Source of the DNA: Candidatus Aramenus sp. CH1
GTDB taxonomy: Archaea > Thermoproteota > Thermoprotei_A > Sulfolobales > Sulfolobaceae
Direction of reading: 5' to 3'
Assembly (NCBI GenBank): GCA_022678445.1
Contig: JALBWU010000004.1
Span: 124,001 to 188,000, forward strand
DNA: 64,000 nucleotides
Both the position numbers and the translations under genes were made by a program. Below are positions 39,076-49,379 of this stretch, one piece after another; position 1 is the stretch's first letter, and each line of letters begins with the position of its first letter. Under the pieces are notes generated by a model that saw only the letters and a program-made list of their open reading frames with translations, ran no database searches and was not told the DNA's origin.

Positions 39076-39083
39076 CTTTTATG
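39076..39083 (-). promoter_or_regulatory. TATA box of serS
   Basis: cataaaag on the minus strand is 26 nt before the serS ATG and overlaps the stop codon of the upstream DUF59 gene, so serS has its own promoter although the genes run in the same direction. Confidence 0.5.
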
Positions 39084-39483
39084 CCTTCTGATTTTCCGTC
39101 TGAGTGACGTCCTGGGGTAAACCGTAGGTCTGTACCCACATCTCTACTATGTCGTAACCGTAAAGCTTCCTGAACTTCTCCCTACCCTCGTTTGTCATCT
39201 TAAGCGGCGTCCACTGAGTCTCCAGATCCAAGTCAACTTCAACTTCCTTGGCTGGGACGCTCTCCTTGATAACTTGCTCAACCGTGTAGATTAGGTCGTC
39301 GACTACTGGACAACCTGGAGCTGTCAGACCGAGCCTAATGTATACCTTCCCGTCGTCTGAGATTTTCAAGTCGTATATCAGCCCTAGGTTGACTATGTCA
39401 ACCGGAATCTCTGGATCATACACTTGCTCCAGACCTTCCATAATCTTCTTCTTCCACTCCTCCACGTTCACAGCCGTGCTCAT
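39079..39483 (-). CDS. DUF59 / MIP18-family protein (SufT-like)
   Basis: In this 134-residue protein, residues 8-95 form the MIP18 (DUF59) domain: [43 protein letters not shown] with the conserved cysteine, and [17 protein letters not shown]. Family members (SufT, CIA2, PaaD) help Fe-S cluster assembly or delivery. A C-terminal extension of about 35 residues is not conserved. It is a stand-alone gene between serS and the end of the his operon. Confidence 0.85.
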   Translation of the reverse strand: MSTAVNVEEWKKKIMEGLEQVYDPEIPVDIVNLGLIYDLKISDDGKVYIRLGLTAPGCPVVDDLIYTVEQVIKESVPAKEVEVDLDLETQWTPLKMTNEGREKFRKLYGYDIVEMWVQTYGLPQDVTQTENQKA

Positions 39484-39563
39484 GAAATATCCATTTTAAA
39501 ATAGGTTGTTGGCCATTTTTATCCTTTTTTAACATAAATTTTAAAGACTAGTATTTGTTAAGT

Positions 39564-39935
39564 CTACTTAATAAAATCGCTGTAGCCCCTGTAGAAACAC
39601 GACCAATTCCCAGTGTGGCATACGGGACCTGCGGACTTTACCTTGAGCACTATAGCGTCGCTATCGCAGTCTATCCTGACGTCCTCCACAATCTGAAAGT
39701 TACCGCTTGTCTCCCCCTTTAGCCAGAGTTTCCTCCTACTCAAAGACCAGAAGTGGGCGTAACCCGTGGTTAAGGTCTTCATTACTGCCTCCCTGTTCAT
39801 GTGCCCCACCATCAGTACTTCCTTTGTGTTGATGTCCTGCAGTACCGCGATTACCGTGGAGTCCTCGTGTCTGTAGTTCAAGGTAGAGGCTAGCTTCTCC
39901 GCCTCTTCTCTGCTCAACCTTAACGTCTCGCCCAC
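39564..39935 (-). CDS. hisI: Phosphoribosyl-AMP cyclohydrolase
   Basis: This 123-residue enzyme opens the purine ring of PR-AMP (step 3 of histidine synthesis). It shows YAHFWSLSRRKLWLKGETSG and the zinc ligands in VRIDCDSDAIVLKV and AGPVCHTGNWSCFY. It is not fused to HisE, which has a separate gene. It is the last gene of the nine-gene his operon and overlaps hisH by 16 nt. Confidence 0.95.
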   Translation of the reverse strand: MGETLRLSREEAEKLASTLNYRHEDSTVIAVLQDINTKEVLMVGHMNREAVMKTLTTGYAHFWSLSRRKLWLKGETSGNFQIVEDVRIDCDSDAIVLKVKSAGPVCHTGNWSCFYRGYSDFIK

Positions 39936-40507
39936 CTCGTCAAGTTGGAGAAAAACGTCTTTCCTGTCGCACTGCTCTTCTCGGGGTGGAACTGCGTTCC
40001 TATTGCGAAGTCACTGTATACTATGGCCGGGAACTCGACCCCGTACTTGCTCGTGGCTACCACCCTCTTCTCCTGAGTGTAAGCCACGTAGCTGTGGACA
40101 AAGTAGGCGTATTTGTCGTCTAAGCCTTCTACCACCTCAGAGGGCGAGGTAACATGGATTTTGTCCCAGCCTATATGGGGCAGCTTTACCCCTCCTTGGA
40201 TTCTGTCCACTATCCCCTTGAACCAGCCTAGGCCCTTGTTCCTTCCTCCCTCAGTTCCCTCTTCAAACATTATCTGCATACCAAGGCATACGCCGAGGAA
40301 CTTAACGCCCTTACTCCTCAAGTCCTCGATCTTCTCCCTGTTGTTCTCAATGAACTTAGAGACAGCAGAGAAGGACCCTACCCCTGGGAAGACGAGGAGG
40401 TCGGTTTCCTCTAATCCACCTATCTTTACCTCAAACCCCGCCCTCCTCAAGCCGGAGGATATGCTATAGAGGTTGCCCACTCCGTAGTTTACTACCACGG
40501 CCCTCAT
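39920..40507 (-). CDS. hisH: Imidazole glycerol phosphate synthase glutaminase subunit
   Basis: This 195-residue class I glutaminase feeds ammonia to HisF. The oxyanion strand and nucleophile are in LVFPGVGSF and LGVCLGMQIMFEEG. The His/Glu pair is in GTQFHPEKSSATG. It starts with ATG at 40507 in a 4-nt overlap with hisE. hisF lies three genes upstream in the same operon. Confidence 0.95.
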   Translation of the reverse strand: MRAVVVNYGVGNLYSISSGLRRAGFEVKIGGLEETDLLVFPGVGSFSAVSKFIENNREKIEDLRSKGVKFLGVCLGMQIMFEEGTEGGRNKGLGWFKGIVDRIQGGVKLPHIGWDKIHVTSPSEVVEGLDDKYAYFVHSYVAYTQEKRVVATSKYGVEFPAIVYSDFAIGTQFHPEKSSATGKTFFSNLTRWARR

Positions 40508-40785
40508 TTCATCCTCCTCCTCAACTCCTCGTATAGTTCCTCAGGGGTCACGCCTTCAATAGCCATTAGAACCCAAAGGTGGTATATTAAGTCTGCTGAC
40601 TCAGAGATGAACCTCTCTTTCCCCTCGCTCAGCGAGGCGACAATGGTCTCCACGGCCTCTTCGCCGACTTTCCTAGCGACGTAACCCTTGCCCTTGGACA
40701 CTATCTCTGCGGTGTAACTTCCATGCGGTTTGCTCTTTATCCTGTCAACTATCACGCTGTAAAGCTCGTCAAGTACCTCAGTCAT
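40504..40785 (-). CDS. hisE: Phosphoribosyl-ATP pyrophosphohydrolase
   Basis: This 93-residue all-alpha MazG-like enzyme removes pyrophosphate from PR-ATP. Metal-binding residues are in GEEAVETIVASLS and SESADLIYHLWVLM. I prefer the ATG at 40785 ([12 protein letters not shown]); a GTG three codons earlier gives an odd MRG extension. It overlaps the hisD stop by 8 nt. Confidence 0.93.
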   Translation of the reverse strand: MTEVLDELYSVIVDRIKSKPHGSYTAEIVSKGKGYVARKVGEEAVETIVASLSEGKERFISESADLIYHLWVLMAIEGVTPEELYEELRRRMK

Positions 40786-41962
40786 ACCTCGCACCCATGC
40801 TCTCTGAGTGCACCCTAAACCCCTCGTAGTCTGCCAGGACTTTTCCAGCTTCTATTAGCTTTTTGTTAGGCTTCTCTGCAATTACGTAAGTTACTGGCTT
40901 GAGGAAGTCGAACACCGTGACTCCTCCCTTAAACCTTGCCCACCCGTTAGTGGGCAATATGTGGTCTGGCCCCGCGCAGTAGTCAACTATGGCTGGAGGG
41001 GTCTTGCCCAAGGTCACTGCTCCAGAGTTCTCAACTAGGCGCAATAACTCCATTGGCGACTTTACAGCAAGGGACAAGTGCTCTGGGGATAACTCGTTCG
41101 CCACCTTGACTGCCTCGTCGAGGTCTTTTGTCTTCACGAGATAGTAAGTCCTGTTGTCGTCTAAGTAAGGCTTCACGTCTTCAAGAAACTTCTGGGACGG
41201 AGAGATGAGGACTAGGAAAGTGGATTCCCCGTGTTCTCCTTGGGCCTTTAGGTCAAGGGCTACCTGCCTGGGGTCTGCTGTCTCGTCAGCTATTATCACG
41301 AGTTCTGTGGGGCCCTCAATTCCGTCTACGCCTACGTCCTTACTGACGAGAAACTTCGCCGCTTGGACGTAAACGTTTCCTGGGCCAAGTACTTTGTCCA
41401 CTCTCTTCACGGTCTCAGTGCCGTAAGCCATTGCCGCTATTGCTTGGGCTCCGCCTATTTTGTAGAGCTCCTTGACCCCCAGCTTGAGGGATATGTACGC
41501 TATGGCTGGGTCTATCTTTTCCCCTGGGGTGGATACGTAGATTTCCTTAACCCCTGCCACCCTAGCTGGTATTCCAGCCATCAATAATGTGGAAGGATAG
41601 GTCTTAGCCCCTCCCGGCACGTAGATCCCTACCCTGTTTACGGGCTTCCAGACTACCCCGTATTCGATCCCCATCCTCCCGCCTCCAGAGTTTGGTGGCT
41701 TTATGCTCAAGTGGAACTCCTCAAGTTGCAAGTAAATTTCATCTATAGCCTCCCTAACCTTGGCGTCCAAAAGTTTAGCTTGGCTTTCAAGCTCCTCCTG
41801 TGGCGCCTTTACGCTGGTTAGCTTGTACTTGTCAAACTTTTCCGTCAACTCCACGAGTGCCCTATCTCCCTCTTTCCTTACCTTTTCTACTATTTCACTA
41901 ACCTTGTCTAAGACCTGCGAGAAGGAATTTGGCCTCTCCTTTGGGACTTCGTACTTTATCAT
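40778..41962 (-). CDS. hisD: Histidinol dehydrogenase
   Basis: This 394-residue zinc enzyme performs the last two oxidations to histidine. It contains [79 protein letters not shown] and a C-terminal [18 protein letters not shown] with the zinc region. Length slightly short of bacterial HisD (about 430). ATG at 41962 overlaps hisF by 4 nt. Confidence 0.95.
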   Translation of the reverse strand: MIKYEVPKERPNSFSQVLDKVSEIVEKVRKEGDRALVELTEKFDKYKLTSVKAPQEELESQAKLLDAKVREAIDEIYLQLEEFHLSIKPPNSGGGRMGIEYGVVWKPVNRVGIYVPGGAKTYPSTLLMAGIPARVAGVKEIYVSTPGEKIDPAIAYISLKLGVKELYKIGGAQAIAAMAYGTETVKRVDKVLGPGNVYVQAAKFLVSKDVGVDGIEGPTELVIIADETADPRQVALDLKAQGEHGESTFLVLISPSQKFLEDVKPYLDDNRTYYLVKTKDLDEAVKVANELSPEHLSLAVKSPMELLRLVENSGAVTLGKTPPAIVDYCAGPDHILPTNGWARFKGGVTVFDFLKPVTYVIAEKPNKKLIEAGKVLADYEGFRVHSESMGARYD

Positions 41963-42714
41963 AGTCTTACCTCCAAGCCTTTAGCTTTTAAGTAAGCCTT
42001 AAGCTCTGGGATCTTCACAATTCCGTCGTGGAATATCCCAGCCGCTAACGCTGCCTCTACCTTCGCCTTGGAGAACACCTCGTAGAAGTGCTCCATTTTT
42101 CCCGCGCCTCCGCTGGCTATTACTGGGACGTTAACTGCGTTGACGATAGCCCTAGTGAGATCTATGTCGTAGCCCTGCCTAGTACCATCCCTGTCAATGC
42201 TCGTCAGGAGTATCTCACCAGCCCCCAACAGCTCGACCTCCTTAGCCCACTTCACAGTGTCTAAGCCAGTGTCGTAGCTCCCTGACTTGGTGAAGACCCT
42301 CCACGAGTTGCCCACCCTCTTAGCGTCTATTGCCACTACAACAGCTTGTGCCCCGAACTCCTCAGAAGCCTTCGCTACTAACAACTTGTTCTCCACTGCT
42401 GCTGTGTTGACGCTTACCTTATCTGCCCCTGAAGACAAAACCCTTGACACGTCATCCAACGTCCTTATCCCGCCTCCCACGGTAAGTGGAATGGAGAGGA
42501 CGCTGGCAGTGTCCCTAACCACGTTGAGGAGGATAGCCCTACCTTCTACAGTTGCAGATATGTCCAGGAAGACCACCTCGTCAGCCCCTTCCTCCTCATA
42601 CCTGGACGCCAGCTCTACTGGGTCTCCCTTGTCCTTGAGGTTCAGGAAGTTAACTCCCTTCACTACCCTTCCGTTTTTCACGTCTAGGCAGGCAATTATC
42701 CTCTTCGCAGTCAT
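41959..42714 (-). CDS. hisF: Imidazole glycerol phosphate synthase cyclase subunit
   Basis: This 251-residue beta/alpha barrel starts [20 protein letters not shown], with catalytic Asp in CLDVKNG and in [14 protein letters not shown], and phosphate sites [11 protein letters not shown] and [12 protein letters not shown]. It forms IGP and AICAR, linking histidine to purine synthesis. It is ATGA-coupled to hisB upstream and hisD downstream. Confidence 0.96.
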   Translation of the reverse strand: MTAKRIIACLDVKNGRVVKGVNFLNLKDKGDPVELASRYEEEGADEVVFLDISATVEGRAILLNVVRDTASVLSIPLTVGGGIRTLDDVSRVLSSGADKVSVNTAAVENKLLVAKASEEFGAQAVVVAIDAKRVGNSWRVFTKSGSYDTGLDTVKWAKEVELLGAGEILLTSIDRDGTRQGYDIDLTRAIVNAVNVPVIASGGAGKMEHFYEVFSKAKVEAALAAGIFHDGIVKIPELKAYLKAKGLEVRL

Positions 42715-43292
42715 AGCGATCCCTTCGTGCTCGTAACTCCTTTATACACTATCCTGGAAGCGTCGTAAAGGGCAAGCCCAAGTGCCTTAAACGAGGCCTC
42801 GATGACGTGGTGGTCGTTCTCTCCCCTAAACTGGAGTACGTGCAGAGTGATTCCAGCACTTGTAGCTAGAGAGCTGAAGAAGTGGGGCACGTTCTCCGTA
42901 GATAGTCCCCCTACGCTCTCCCTCTTTAAGTTTAGCTCAACCTTTGAGTACGGTCTGCCAGATATGTCCAAGGCCAACATAACCAACGCCTCGTCCATCG
43001 GGATGATCTGGTGGGAGAACCTCTTTATTCCCTCCTTGTTTCCCAAGGCTTCCTTCAAAGCCATCCCCAGGGTTATTGCCACGTCCTCGACTATGTGGTG
43101 GTCGTCGTAGCCCTGCTTGTCCTCTCCCTTCACCTTAGACGTAGCCCTCATGTAGAAGAGGAGGGTGTGCAACATGTGGTTGAAGAAGGGAACCGAAGTC
43201 TCTACCTCCACTTCCCCTGGAGTGTCTAAGTCGAGCTCCACCTCAACCCTCGTCTCCTTGGTCTCCCTTACTACCCGCGCGACCCTAGACGT
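42711..43292 (-). CDS. hisB: Imidazoleglycerol-phosphate dehydratase, with non-canonical start
   Basis: The manganese-binding motifs [16 protein letters not shown] and [18 protein letters not shown], and [14 protein letters not shown], identify HisB (dehydratase only, no phosphatase fusion). The first in-frame canonical start is a GTG at 43241, which would remove the first beta strand. The conserved beginning [16 protein letters not shown] is encoded upstream with no stop. An ACG at 43292 gives [13 protein letters not shown] and 193 residues, the usual length. The purine-rich AAGGGGGG is just upstream. ACG overlaps the hisA stop region by 8 nt. Function certain, start inferred. Confidence 0.88.
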   Translation of the reverse strand, partial: TSRVARVVRETKETRVEVELDLDTPGEVEVETSVPFFNHMLHTLLFYMRATSKVKGEDKQGYDDHHIVEDVAITLGMALKEALGNKEGIKRFSHQIIPMDEALVMLALDISGRPYSKVELNLKRESVGGLSTENVPHFFSSLATSAGITLHVLQFRGENDHHVIEASFKALGLALYDASRIVYKGVTSTKGSL

Positions 43293-43971
43293 ACTTGACC
43301 CCCCTTAAGTTCCCGGTGTAAAAGGACATGCCTACCACGGTGAAGTCGAAGCCCATACCCTTGAGCTTCGCCAGGTCGTTCACGTCCCTTATCCCGCCTG
43401 CGTATCCCTTGAGCCCGCTGACCATAGTTAGGTACTTCCCCACGCCCTCGTCAATACCGACGCTCTTCCCCTCCCTACATATGTTGGTAAATATAACCCC
43501 TGCAACCTCGCCGATTTGTCTCAGTCCCTCTTCTACCCTTATTGCCTTCTCGTTCCACCCCTTTACGTAAATTACGTCATCGCAGTAATCTACCGAGGCC
43601 ATTACCCTTTCCTCTCCTACCTCCTGTAAGATGTCCTCGTAAAGCTTCCTGTCCTTGAAGACTACCGTAGAGAGCACCAAGTAAGTAACGCCGTAGCTTA
43701 TCAACTTACGGGCCTTATCCCTGTCCCTTATTCCCCCACCTACTTCAACCTTACTGAACCCCAAGCCGGCAATCTCCTTTATAAGCTCCTCGTTGGAGCC
43801 AACCCCTTCCGCCGCGTCTAGGTCGACCACGTGAACATAGTCGTATCCCTCTTCGTATATGGACTTCGCAACTGACACCGGGTCTCCTAGTACTAGCCCA
43901 GTCCCCCTCTTGCCCCCTATCCTCTTTACTGCCTTTCCCTCGCTTATGTCTATGCTTGGGACGACTATCAT
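43285..43971 (-). CDS. hisA: ProFAR isomerase
   Basis: This 228-residue barrel homologous to HisF begins [20 protein letters not shown] (catalytic Asp in PSIDIS) with DYVHVVDLDAAEG, VEVGGGIRDRDKA and GYAGGIRDVNDL. It isomerises ProFAR to PRFAR. The start is the ATG at 43971, nine bases behind GGTGATC and in an ATGA overlap with hisG; the longer frame to 44082 is antiparallel coding of hisG and not used. Confidence 0.94.
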   Translation of the reverse strand: MIVVPSIDISEGKAVKRIGGKRGTGLVLGDPVSVAKSIYEEGYDYVHVVDLDAAEGVGSNEELIKEIAGLGFSKVEVGGGIRDRDKARKLISYGVTYLVLSTVVFKDRKLYEDILQEVGEERVMASVDYCDDVIYVKGWNEKAIRVEEGLRQIGEVAGVIFTNICREGKSVGIDEGVGKYLTMVSGLKGYAGGIRDVNDLAKLKGMGFDFTVVGMSFYTGNLRGVKYV

Positions 43972-44825
43972 CTGATCACCTTCTCTATGCCAACTACTAC
44001 TATGTCCCTGGCCCCCGCAGACGCTGCCTTGGCTATGACCTCTGGAAGATACTCCTCCTCGACTACGGTAATGACTTCCCAAGCGTCGCTCCTGCTCAGC
44101 TTCGACACGGCTGGAGCCAACATTGCGGGAAGGGCGTTGATCACCCTCTCCAAGTCCTTGTCGCTCACGTTCATGAAGACCATCTTCTTTCCCCTGGCGT
44201 TCAGAGCTCCCTTTATCATCGTTAACACCAAGTTTATCCTCTCAGCCTCCTCCCCCTTCATCCAGTACTTGTTACCTATTACAACTGCGTACGTGTCCAT
44301 GATCTTGTCTATTTCCTTGAGCCCGTGCAACTTCAAGGTCGTCCCAGTGCTTACGACGTCTATTATGGCGTCTGCAGCGCCTAGGGAGGGCATTACCTCT
44401 GCCGCTCCACTTATTTTTATTATCTTTGCATTTATCCCCTTCCTCCTGACGTAGTCTTGGGCTATGTTGTAGTACTTGGTAGCTATCCTAATCTCCCGTT
44501 TCAGTTGTGATGAGTCGTCTATGCCCCAGCTGGAGGGCACGGCCAAAGAGATCCTGGCCCTGCCGAAGTCGAGCTTAATGAGCTCTTCAACATCAGCCCT
44601 CGACTCCACTACGTAGTCTATGCCAGTTATCCCTACCTCAGCGGCTCCGTTTTCCACTAGGCTAGGTATGTCCTCGGTTCTCGTGAGCACTAGCTGTACC
44701 CCTTCCCAGCTGGTGGGCAGGATCAAGGCCCTCTCGTCGCTTGAAAGAGGCTTTATCCCCACTGAGGACAAGAGCTGTAATGCTGGCTGTTGGAGCCTTC
44801 CCTTATTCGGAACGGCTATCTTCAA
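43968..44825 (-). CDS. hisG: ATP phosphoribosyltransferase (long form)
   Basis: This 285-residue enzyme joins ATP and PRPP, the first committed step. [16 protein letters not shown] opens it, [18 protein letters not shown] follows, and the PRPP motif is [18 protein letters not shown]. The C-terminal 75 residues ([18 protein letters not shown] to the end) form the PII-like histidine-binding regulatory domain. It therefore belongs to the feedback-inhibited HisG-L type and does not need HisZ. It overlaps hisC by 23 nt. Confidence 0.94.
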   Translation of the reverse strand: MKIAVPNKGRLQQPALQLLSSVGIKPLSSDERALILPTSWEGVQLVLTRTEDIPSLVENGAAEVGITGIDYVVESRADVEELIKLDFGRARISLAVPSSWGIDDSSQLKREIRIATKYYNIAQDYVRRKGINAKIIKISGAAEVMPSLGAADAIIDVVSTGTTLKLHGLKEIDKIMDTYAVVIGNKYWMKGEEAERINLVLTMIKGALNARGKKMVFMNVSDKDLERVINALPAMLAPAVSKLSRSDAWEVITVVEEEYLPEVIAKAASAGARDIVVVGIEKVIR

Positions 44826-45873
44826 TTACCTCACCCAACTTCTCCAGGAACAATTTAACTTGGTCCAGGGTACCTACAGTTACCCTGTAGTAACCTTCCA
44901 TTGGCCTCCTGATGGCTATCCCCCTGTTCATAAGAGAGTGAAGGAGGTTCTTGTGGTACTTGAAAAGGACAAAGTTGGTCAGGGAGTTGTACGCCTTTAG
45001 CCCCATCTTCCTCAAGCCTCCCAAGAGGTATTCCCTGTTCTGCTTTATCTCCTCTGCTATCCTTAGGGCATAGGAGGGGTTTTCAAGGGCCGTAATCCCG
45101 GCTATCAACGAGGGGAGGGCTATGTCAAAGGGGGTTGTAGACTTCCTTAACGCCTTGACCACCTCTTTATCGGCTATCAAGTAGCCCACCCTGTAAGACG
45201 CCAAGGAAAAGGCCTTGCTCAGCGTCCTCACGATCACCAAGTTTTCGTGCTTGTACACTAGGTCCTTGGCGGTGTACTTGGAGAACTCGTAATACGCCTC
45301 GTCTAGAACCACGAGACCATTTGTGCTCTCCGCCAAAGCGGAGATTACCTCAGCCTTGCCCTGGAGCATGGGAGAGCCCGTTGGGTTGTTGGGGTCGTCG
45401 ATTACTATTAGCCTCGCCTTTGACGCCACTTCGTATAGCTTGTCGAGATCTTCCTTCCACCACTCTCCTTCTTCTTTAAGCTGTATCCTTACTACCTTGA
45501 GCCCCTTGACCGACGCGTAAACAGGGTACATGCTGTAGGAGGGATAATTGAGGACCACTATGTCCCCTGGCTGGGTCAAGTTGAAGAATATGGATCTAAG
45601 CGCACCGTCCCCACCGGGAGTCGGAAGGACGTATTCTGGCTCTACCTTGCTGTACTCTGCCTGCAGTTCCCTTAGCCTCTCCACGAGGTCTGGGTGCTGG
45701 TAGTTGTTGCCCTTTCTCAAGTACTTCTCGACGTTCTCTACCACGAAGTCTGGAGGTGGGTAAGGGGACTCGTTTAAGTGTAGCCTTATCCCCTCCTTTA
45801 TGTCATCGAACGAGTACTCCGTTGCATCCCTTAACCATGGGTATATTATCTTGTTTAAGTCGGTTGGTGCAAT
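44803..45873 (-). CDS. hisC: Histidinol-phosphate aminotransferase, start codon unclear
   Basis: This class I PLP aminotransferase has [34 protein letters not shown], and the PLP lysine in [20 protein letters not shown]. The first in-frame GTG is at 45744, but the conserved substrate-binding N terminus ([29 protein letters not shown]) lies upstream in an open frame that has no ATG, GTG or TTG back to the TGA at 45885. Candidates are ATT at 45873 (356 residues, normal length) or ACG at 45822. I give the ATT. It is the first gene of the his operon C-G-A-B-F-D-E-H-I. Confidence 0.83.
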   Translation of the reverse strand: MAPTDLNKIIYPWLRDATEYSFDDIKEGIRLHLNESPYPPPDFVVENVEKYLRKGNNYQHPDLVERLRELQAEYSKVEPEYVLPTPGGDGALRSIFFNLTQPGDIVVLNYPSYSMYPVYASVKGLKVVRIQLKEEGEWWKEDLDKLYEVASKARLIVIDDPNNPTGSPMLQGKAEVISALAESTNGLVVLDEAYYEFSKYTAKDLVYKHENLVIVRTLSKAFSLASYRVGYLIADKEVVKALRKSTTPFDIALPSLIAGITALENPSYALRIAEEIKQNREYLLGGLRKMGLKAYNSLTNFVLFKYHKNLLHSLMNRGIAIRRPMEGYYRVTVGTLDQVKLFLEKLGEVIEDSRSE

Positions 45874-45903
45874 AAGAAACCCTCAAGAAAAAAATAAGGC
45901 TCC

Positions 45904-45911
45904 GTTTAAAA
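45904..45911. promoter_or_regulatory. Bidirectional TATA-like element, his operon and divergent unknown gene
   Basis: gtttaaaag / cttttaaac is nearly palindromic. On the plus strand it lies 26 nt before the GTG at 45932. On the minus strand transcription would begin near 45882, just before the ATT at 45873. It is the only strong AT box in the gap. Confidence 0.45.
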
Positions 45912-45931
45912 GCTTTGTGAGTGATAGTGCA

Positions 45932-46513
45932 GTGTTCCTAGAGGCACTGCTTGGAAAGAGGGCCTTCGTCCACTCCTACTACTATTCAGTTAACTTGCTC
46001 ATAGCTCTGAACTTTGCGGAAATGCTATCGAAAAAAGGCAAAAAAGTTTGTATATTCAATTACGGGAAAATCAGGTGGGAGTTTTTCCCATACCAGCTTG
46101 AGCTAAAGCTGGACTGCTCCCCAGGTTCAGAGGTAATAGTCTTTGAGGCGGAGAGCGAGAAGGAGGTGCCAGAGAACTTCGCCCTTGTCACCTCCTATAA
46201 AAACTTGAAGATAAAGGGAGAAAAGGTGAACGTGGAGAAGGTAGACGTAAACCTCTTCAAGGCAACTGTCGGAGGGGAGACGTATCTCTTTAAGGTAGTG
46301 GAGGGAAGGGTGGTGGATTACGAGATGGGCGACCTCCAGAGGAACCTCCTAGAGCTCATAAAGGAGTTGGGAAGCCCCTGTAGTCTAACTGACGTGGTCA
46401 ACATAGCTTCGAGGCGCTTTAACGCCTCTAGGGACAAGGTGAGGGAGGAGCTTCAGTTCTTGGTAAACGTAGGGAAGATAAAGGTGAAAAACAAGGTCAT
46501 TGAACTACTATAG
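45932..46513 (+). CDS. Unknown protein with possible C-terminal winged helix
   Basis: This 193-residue protein starts at the GTG at 45932, chosen from TATA spacing; earlier starts overlap hisC. The N-terminal part alternates strands and helices ([32 protein letters not shown]), somewhat like a degenerate nucleotide-binding fold without a P-loop. The C-terminal 65 residues ([42 protein letters not shown]) resemble a winged helix. No family recognised. The divergent position beside hisC makes a his regulator conceivable. The stop overlaps leuS by 17 nt. Confidence 0.6.
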   Translation: MFLEALLGKRAFVHSYYYSVNLLIALNFAEMLSKKGKKVCIFNYGKIRWEFFPYQLELKLDCSPGSEVIVFEAESEKEVPENFALVTSYKNLKIKGEKVNVEKVDVNLFKATVGGETYLFKVVEGRVVDYEMGDLQRNLLELIKELGSPCSLTDVVNIASRRFNASRDKVREELQFLVNVGKIKVKNKVIELL

Positions 46514-49334
46514 CAGGCCTCAGCGGAAGGGCCTCCTTGTTGTACTTGGCCCTAACGTTCTCGTTGAACTGCTCCACCGTGACGTTTAGGCCTAGCTTGT
46601 GCTCTATGTACTTTGCGTTCTCCTTGAGTACTTGGTACTCGTCTATGTCGTAGCTCGCCATCCTCTTTATTGTTTCGGGCATGCTGATCACCATCTGGTA
46701 AATCTTCTGCAGGGTTCTCGCCTCTTCCTTGCTAGATGGCTTAAGCTGGTCCATCAAGTTCTTGAGCGTCCCTCCCCTTGACGTGACCTCTATTGCCTTC
46801 CTCAACTTCTCCATCTCCCCCTTCCCTGCGGCGAAGATCATAACTTGAGTGGGGGTTCCCTTGAACACGTTTAGTATGGACCTCACGTCCCCAATCATTT
46901 GTTCCACGAACTCGTGCTCCAGCTCCAGTTTAACGTCTATCTCTGCCTCGTTGGAGGCGGGCCACCTCTCGAGGGAAACGAAAGTCTCGTTGCCCAGCTT
47001 GTGCCATATCTCCTCGGCCAAGTGAGGTGCAAAGGGCGAGAGCAACTTAGTCCACTCTAGCCCTATCCGCCTCATCACTTTACCGTTTGGTTCCCTCCCC
47101 TCTGCCCTTACCATCTCTAAGTACTCGTTCACGTTGGACGTCATCTCGTAAAGCACCTTGTTCAGAGCCCCCCTAAGGTCCAGTTCCTCCATCTCTGCAG
47201 TTACCTCCTTTACCAAGTTGTTAAACTTGGATAGCAACCACCTTTCCGGCTTCCCTACCACGTCCCCTGGGTAGTTGGCTGTAACTATCTCGTAGAACCT
47301 CCTCAGTGCGTCGGCTATTGCCTTTGCTCCTACGTCAGTGAAGTTGGCGTCCGAGCCCAGGTCCACACTACACGCTAAGGCAATCCTAATTACGTCTGCC
47401 CCGTACATCCTTATGGCCTTCCTCAGAGGTAGTATGTTCCTCAGGGACTTGCTCATCTTCTTCCCCTCGTAGAGTATGAACCCGTTTATCGCTATGCCCT
47501 TTGGCCACAGCTCCTCAGGGAATATGGCGGAGTGGTTGAAGAGGAAGAAGGACAAGTGGTTCGGAATTAGGTCTGGACCGCTGTGCCTAACGTCAAGCGG
47601 GTACCAGTAGAGGAACTCCCTCCTCATGTCCTCGATTACGTTCTTGTCTATCCCGGTGCTCTTGGAGATTTCCTCGGGGTTACCCCTGCCTAGCATCACG
47701 TAGTCCCAGAAGTCCAGAGTCAGCTGGGAGGCATGTAGCTTATGCTGTTTTATCTTATGGGCTATAGTGTAGTAGGCCATGTAGATCGTGGAGTCGGAGA
47801 GGCTCTCAATTATCCACTTCTTGTCCCAGGGCAAAGGAGTGCCCAGACCCCTAGTCCTTGCACAAGCCTTCTTCTCCAGCCAGTCTATTGCGTACTCAAA
47901 GTCCTTCCTTACTTCCGGCGGGATTACCCTCATCTTGCTCAGGAGTTTCTTGGTCTTCGCCTTCCACTCTGGGTTCCCGTAGTCCAGGAACCACTGGTCC
48001 TTCAGGATCTTCACGACTACCTCGTTACCACACCTGCAGTAAACGGGCTTGTTCATTATCTCGTAGACCTGCCTACCCAGCTTCTTCTTTACTACGAAGT
48101 CGGTGATGATCTTCCTCGCCTCCGGCACTGGCTTTCCAGCTATTTCCTTAAGCTCTTCTCTGTACTCTGGCTTCACGAGGTCTACTACGTCTTCCCTCAT
48201 CTTTCCCTTGTTGTACTCCGTCCTATAGACAAGCTCAGTTAGCTTCTTCAAGTCGGCGTCGCTCTTTGGGTTCTCCTTTTCAACCACGTCCCTGGCCATG
48301 GCGTCCGTGTTGTCTAGCTTCACCACAAGGACTATTGGTAACTCGAGCTTGCTCTTCTTCAAGTAATAGTAGTCAAAGGGGGCGTGGGCTGGGACGCTCA
48401 TCACCACTCCAGTGGCCAAGGTAGGGTCAACGAAGTCAGCAGGTATTATTGGAACCTCCCTCCCAGTTATCGGATTTACCGCCTTCACCTTCTGCAACTC
48501 CTCCGGGGTGAGCTCTTGGACTTCCTTTAGGTCTAGCTGGAAGGAGAGCCTGAAGGACGCCTTCTTGGAGAGTATAAGCCTCTTCCCGTCAACCTCTACG
48601 ACGGAGTACTTATCCTTTGGGCTTATCCAGACCGCGACTGCTCCGAACACGGTCTCCGGCCTTAAGGTCGCTATGGGCAGGTAGCCAAATGGGGTCTCGA
48701 AGTAGATCAACACGTACTGCCCTATCTCCGGCTCAACGTCTCCCTTAGTGTCGTGCATCCCCACGGGCAAGTTGTGGACTGGGCACCAACCAACAGGGTG
48801 AGTGTCCTTGACCACGTATCCCATGGACTGCAACTTGTTGAACTGCCAGACTATGAAGGAGGAGAACTCGGGGTCTATGGTGGTGAACTCCCTCCTCCAG
48901 TCTATGCTGAGCCCCAGCTCCTTCATCGCCTTCTTTATTTCCTCTTTGAAGTAGTTGGCCATAAAGAGGGGGTCGGAGAGCTTAGGTATAACGCTCGAGG
49001 GAATCTCGTATATCTTCTCAAAAATCTCTATTAGTTCCTTGTCTCCCTTCGCCACGTCGTCAGCCATGGTGATAATGGGGGTTCCAGTGTAGTGGAAGCC
49101 CATTGGGAACAGAACGTTATACCCCTGCATCCTCTTGTACCTGGCGTAAATATCGCAGGTGGTGTAAGTCCTTCCGTGGCCTAAGTGGAAGGGGCTGTTG
49201 GGGTAAGGGAAGGCGGCGGTAGTGTAGAACTTCTGTCTCTCCTCTGGGTTCCTCTCAAATATCTTGCTCTCTTCCCACTTCCTTTGCCACTTTTCAGAAA
49301 TTTCGTTCAGCATTGAGATAAAGTCTTGGGACAT
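46497..49334 (-). CDS. leuS: Leucyl-tRNA synthetase
   Basis: This 945-residue class I synthetase of archaeal/eukaryotic type has the HIGH-like motif [21 protein letters not shown] near residue 45, the CP1 editing domain ([31 protein letters not shown]), [16 protein letters not shown] at about 635, and a C-terminal tRNA-binding extension. The start is the ATG at 49334 (MSQDFISML); a GTG two codons upstream is possible. Divergent from the corrinoid adenosyltransferase gene. Confidence 0.95.
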   Translation of the reverse strand: MSQDFISMLNEISEKWQRKWEESKIFERNPEERQKFYTTAAFPYPNSPFHLGHGRTYTTCDIYARYKRMQGYNVLFPMGFHYTGTPIITMADDVAKGDKELIEIFEKIYEIPSSVIPKLSDPLFMANYFKEEIKKAMKELGLSIDWRREFTTIDPEFSSFIVWQFNKLQSMGYVVKDTHPVGWCPVHNLPVGMHDTKGDVEPEIGQYVLIYFETPFGYLPIATLRPETVFGAVAVWISPKDKYSVVEVDGKRLILSKKASFRLSFQLDLKEVQELTPEELQKVKAVNPITGREVPIIPADFVDPTLATGVVMSVPAHAPFDYYYLKKSKLELPIVLVVKLDNTDAMARDVVEKENPKSDADLKKLTELVYRTEYNKGKMREDVVDLVKPEYREELKEIAGKPVPEARKIITDFVVKKKLGRQVYEIMNKPVYCRCGNEVVVKILKDQWFLDYGNPEWKAKTKKLLSKMRVIPPEVRKDFEYAIDWLEKKACARTRGLGTPLPWDKKWIIESLSDSTIYMAYYTIAHKIKQHKLHASQLTLDFWDYVMLGRGNPEEISKSTGIDKNVIEDMRREFLYWYPLDVRHSGPDLIPNHLSFFLFNHSAIFPEELWPKGIAINGFILYEGKKMSKSLRNILPLRKAIRMYGADVIRIALACSVDLGSDANFTDVGAKAIADALRRFYEIVTANYPGDVVGKPERWLLSKFNNLVKEVTAEMEELDLRGALNKVLYEMTSNVNEYLEMVRAEGREPNGKVMRRIGLEWTKLLSPFAPHLAEEIWHKLGNETFVSLERWPASNEAEIDVKLELEHEFVEQMIGDVRSILNVFKGTPTQVMIFAAGKGEMEKLRKAIEVTSRGGTLKNLMDQLKPSSKEEARTLQKIYQMVISMPETIKRMASYDIDEYQVLKENAKYIEHKLGLNVTVEQFNENVRAKYNKEALPLRPAIVVQ

Positions 49335-49349
49335 AAACACACCAAAATG

Positions 49350-49358
49350 TATTTAAGA
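49350..49358 (+). promoter_or_regulatory. TATA box of the corrinoid adenosyltransferase gene
   Basis: tatttaaga is centred 26 nt before the ATG at 49380, giving a leaderless mRNA. Read on the other strand (cttaaata) it may also serve leuS, though the distance to the leuS ATG (about 20 nt) is a little short. Confidence 0.5.
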
Positions 49359-49379
49359 GCGGCGTTTTTAAGCTTATTA

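Noticed and set aside
42711-43292. hisB as a frameshifted pseudogene
   Set aside because: The frame is unbroken, both metal motifs are intact and the length is normal; only the start codon is unusual.
43972-44082. Upstream extension of hisA to 44082
   Set aside because: The added residues are low-complexity antisense-like text; the ATG at 43971 has a ribosome-binding site and family N terminus.
47742-48242. 166-codon open frame opposite leuS
   Set aside because: It mirrors the leuS frame, has no family resemblance and no start signals.
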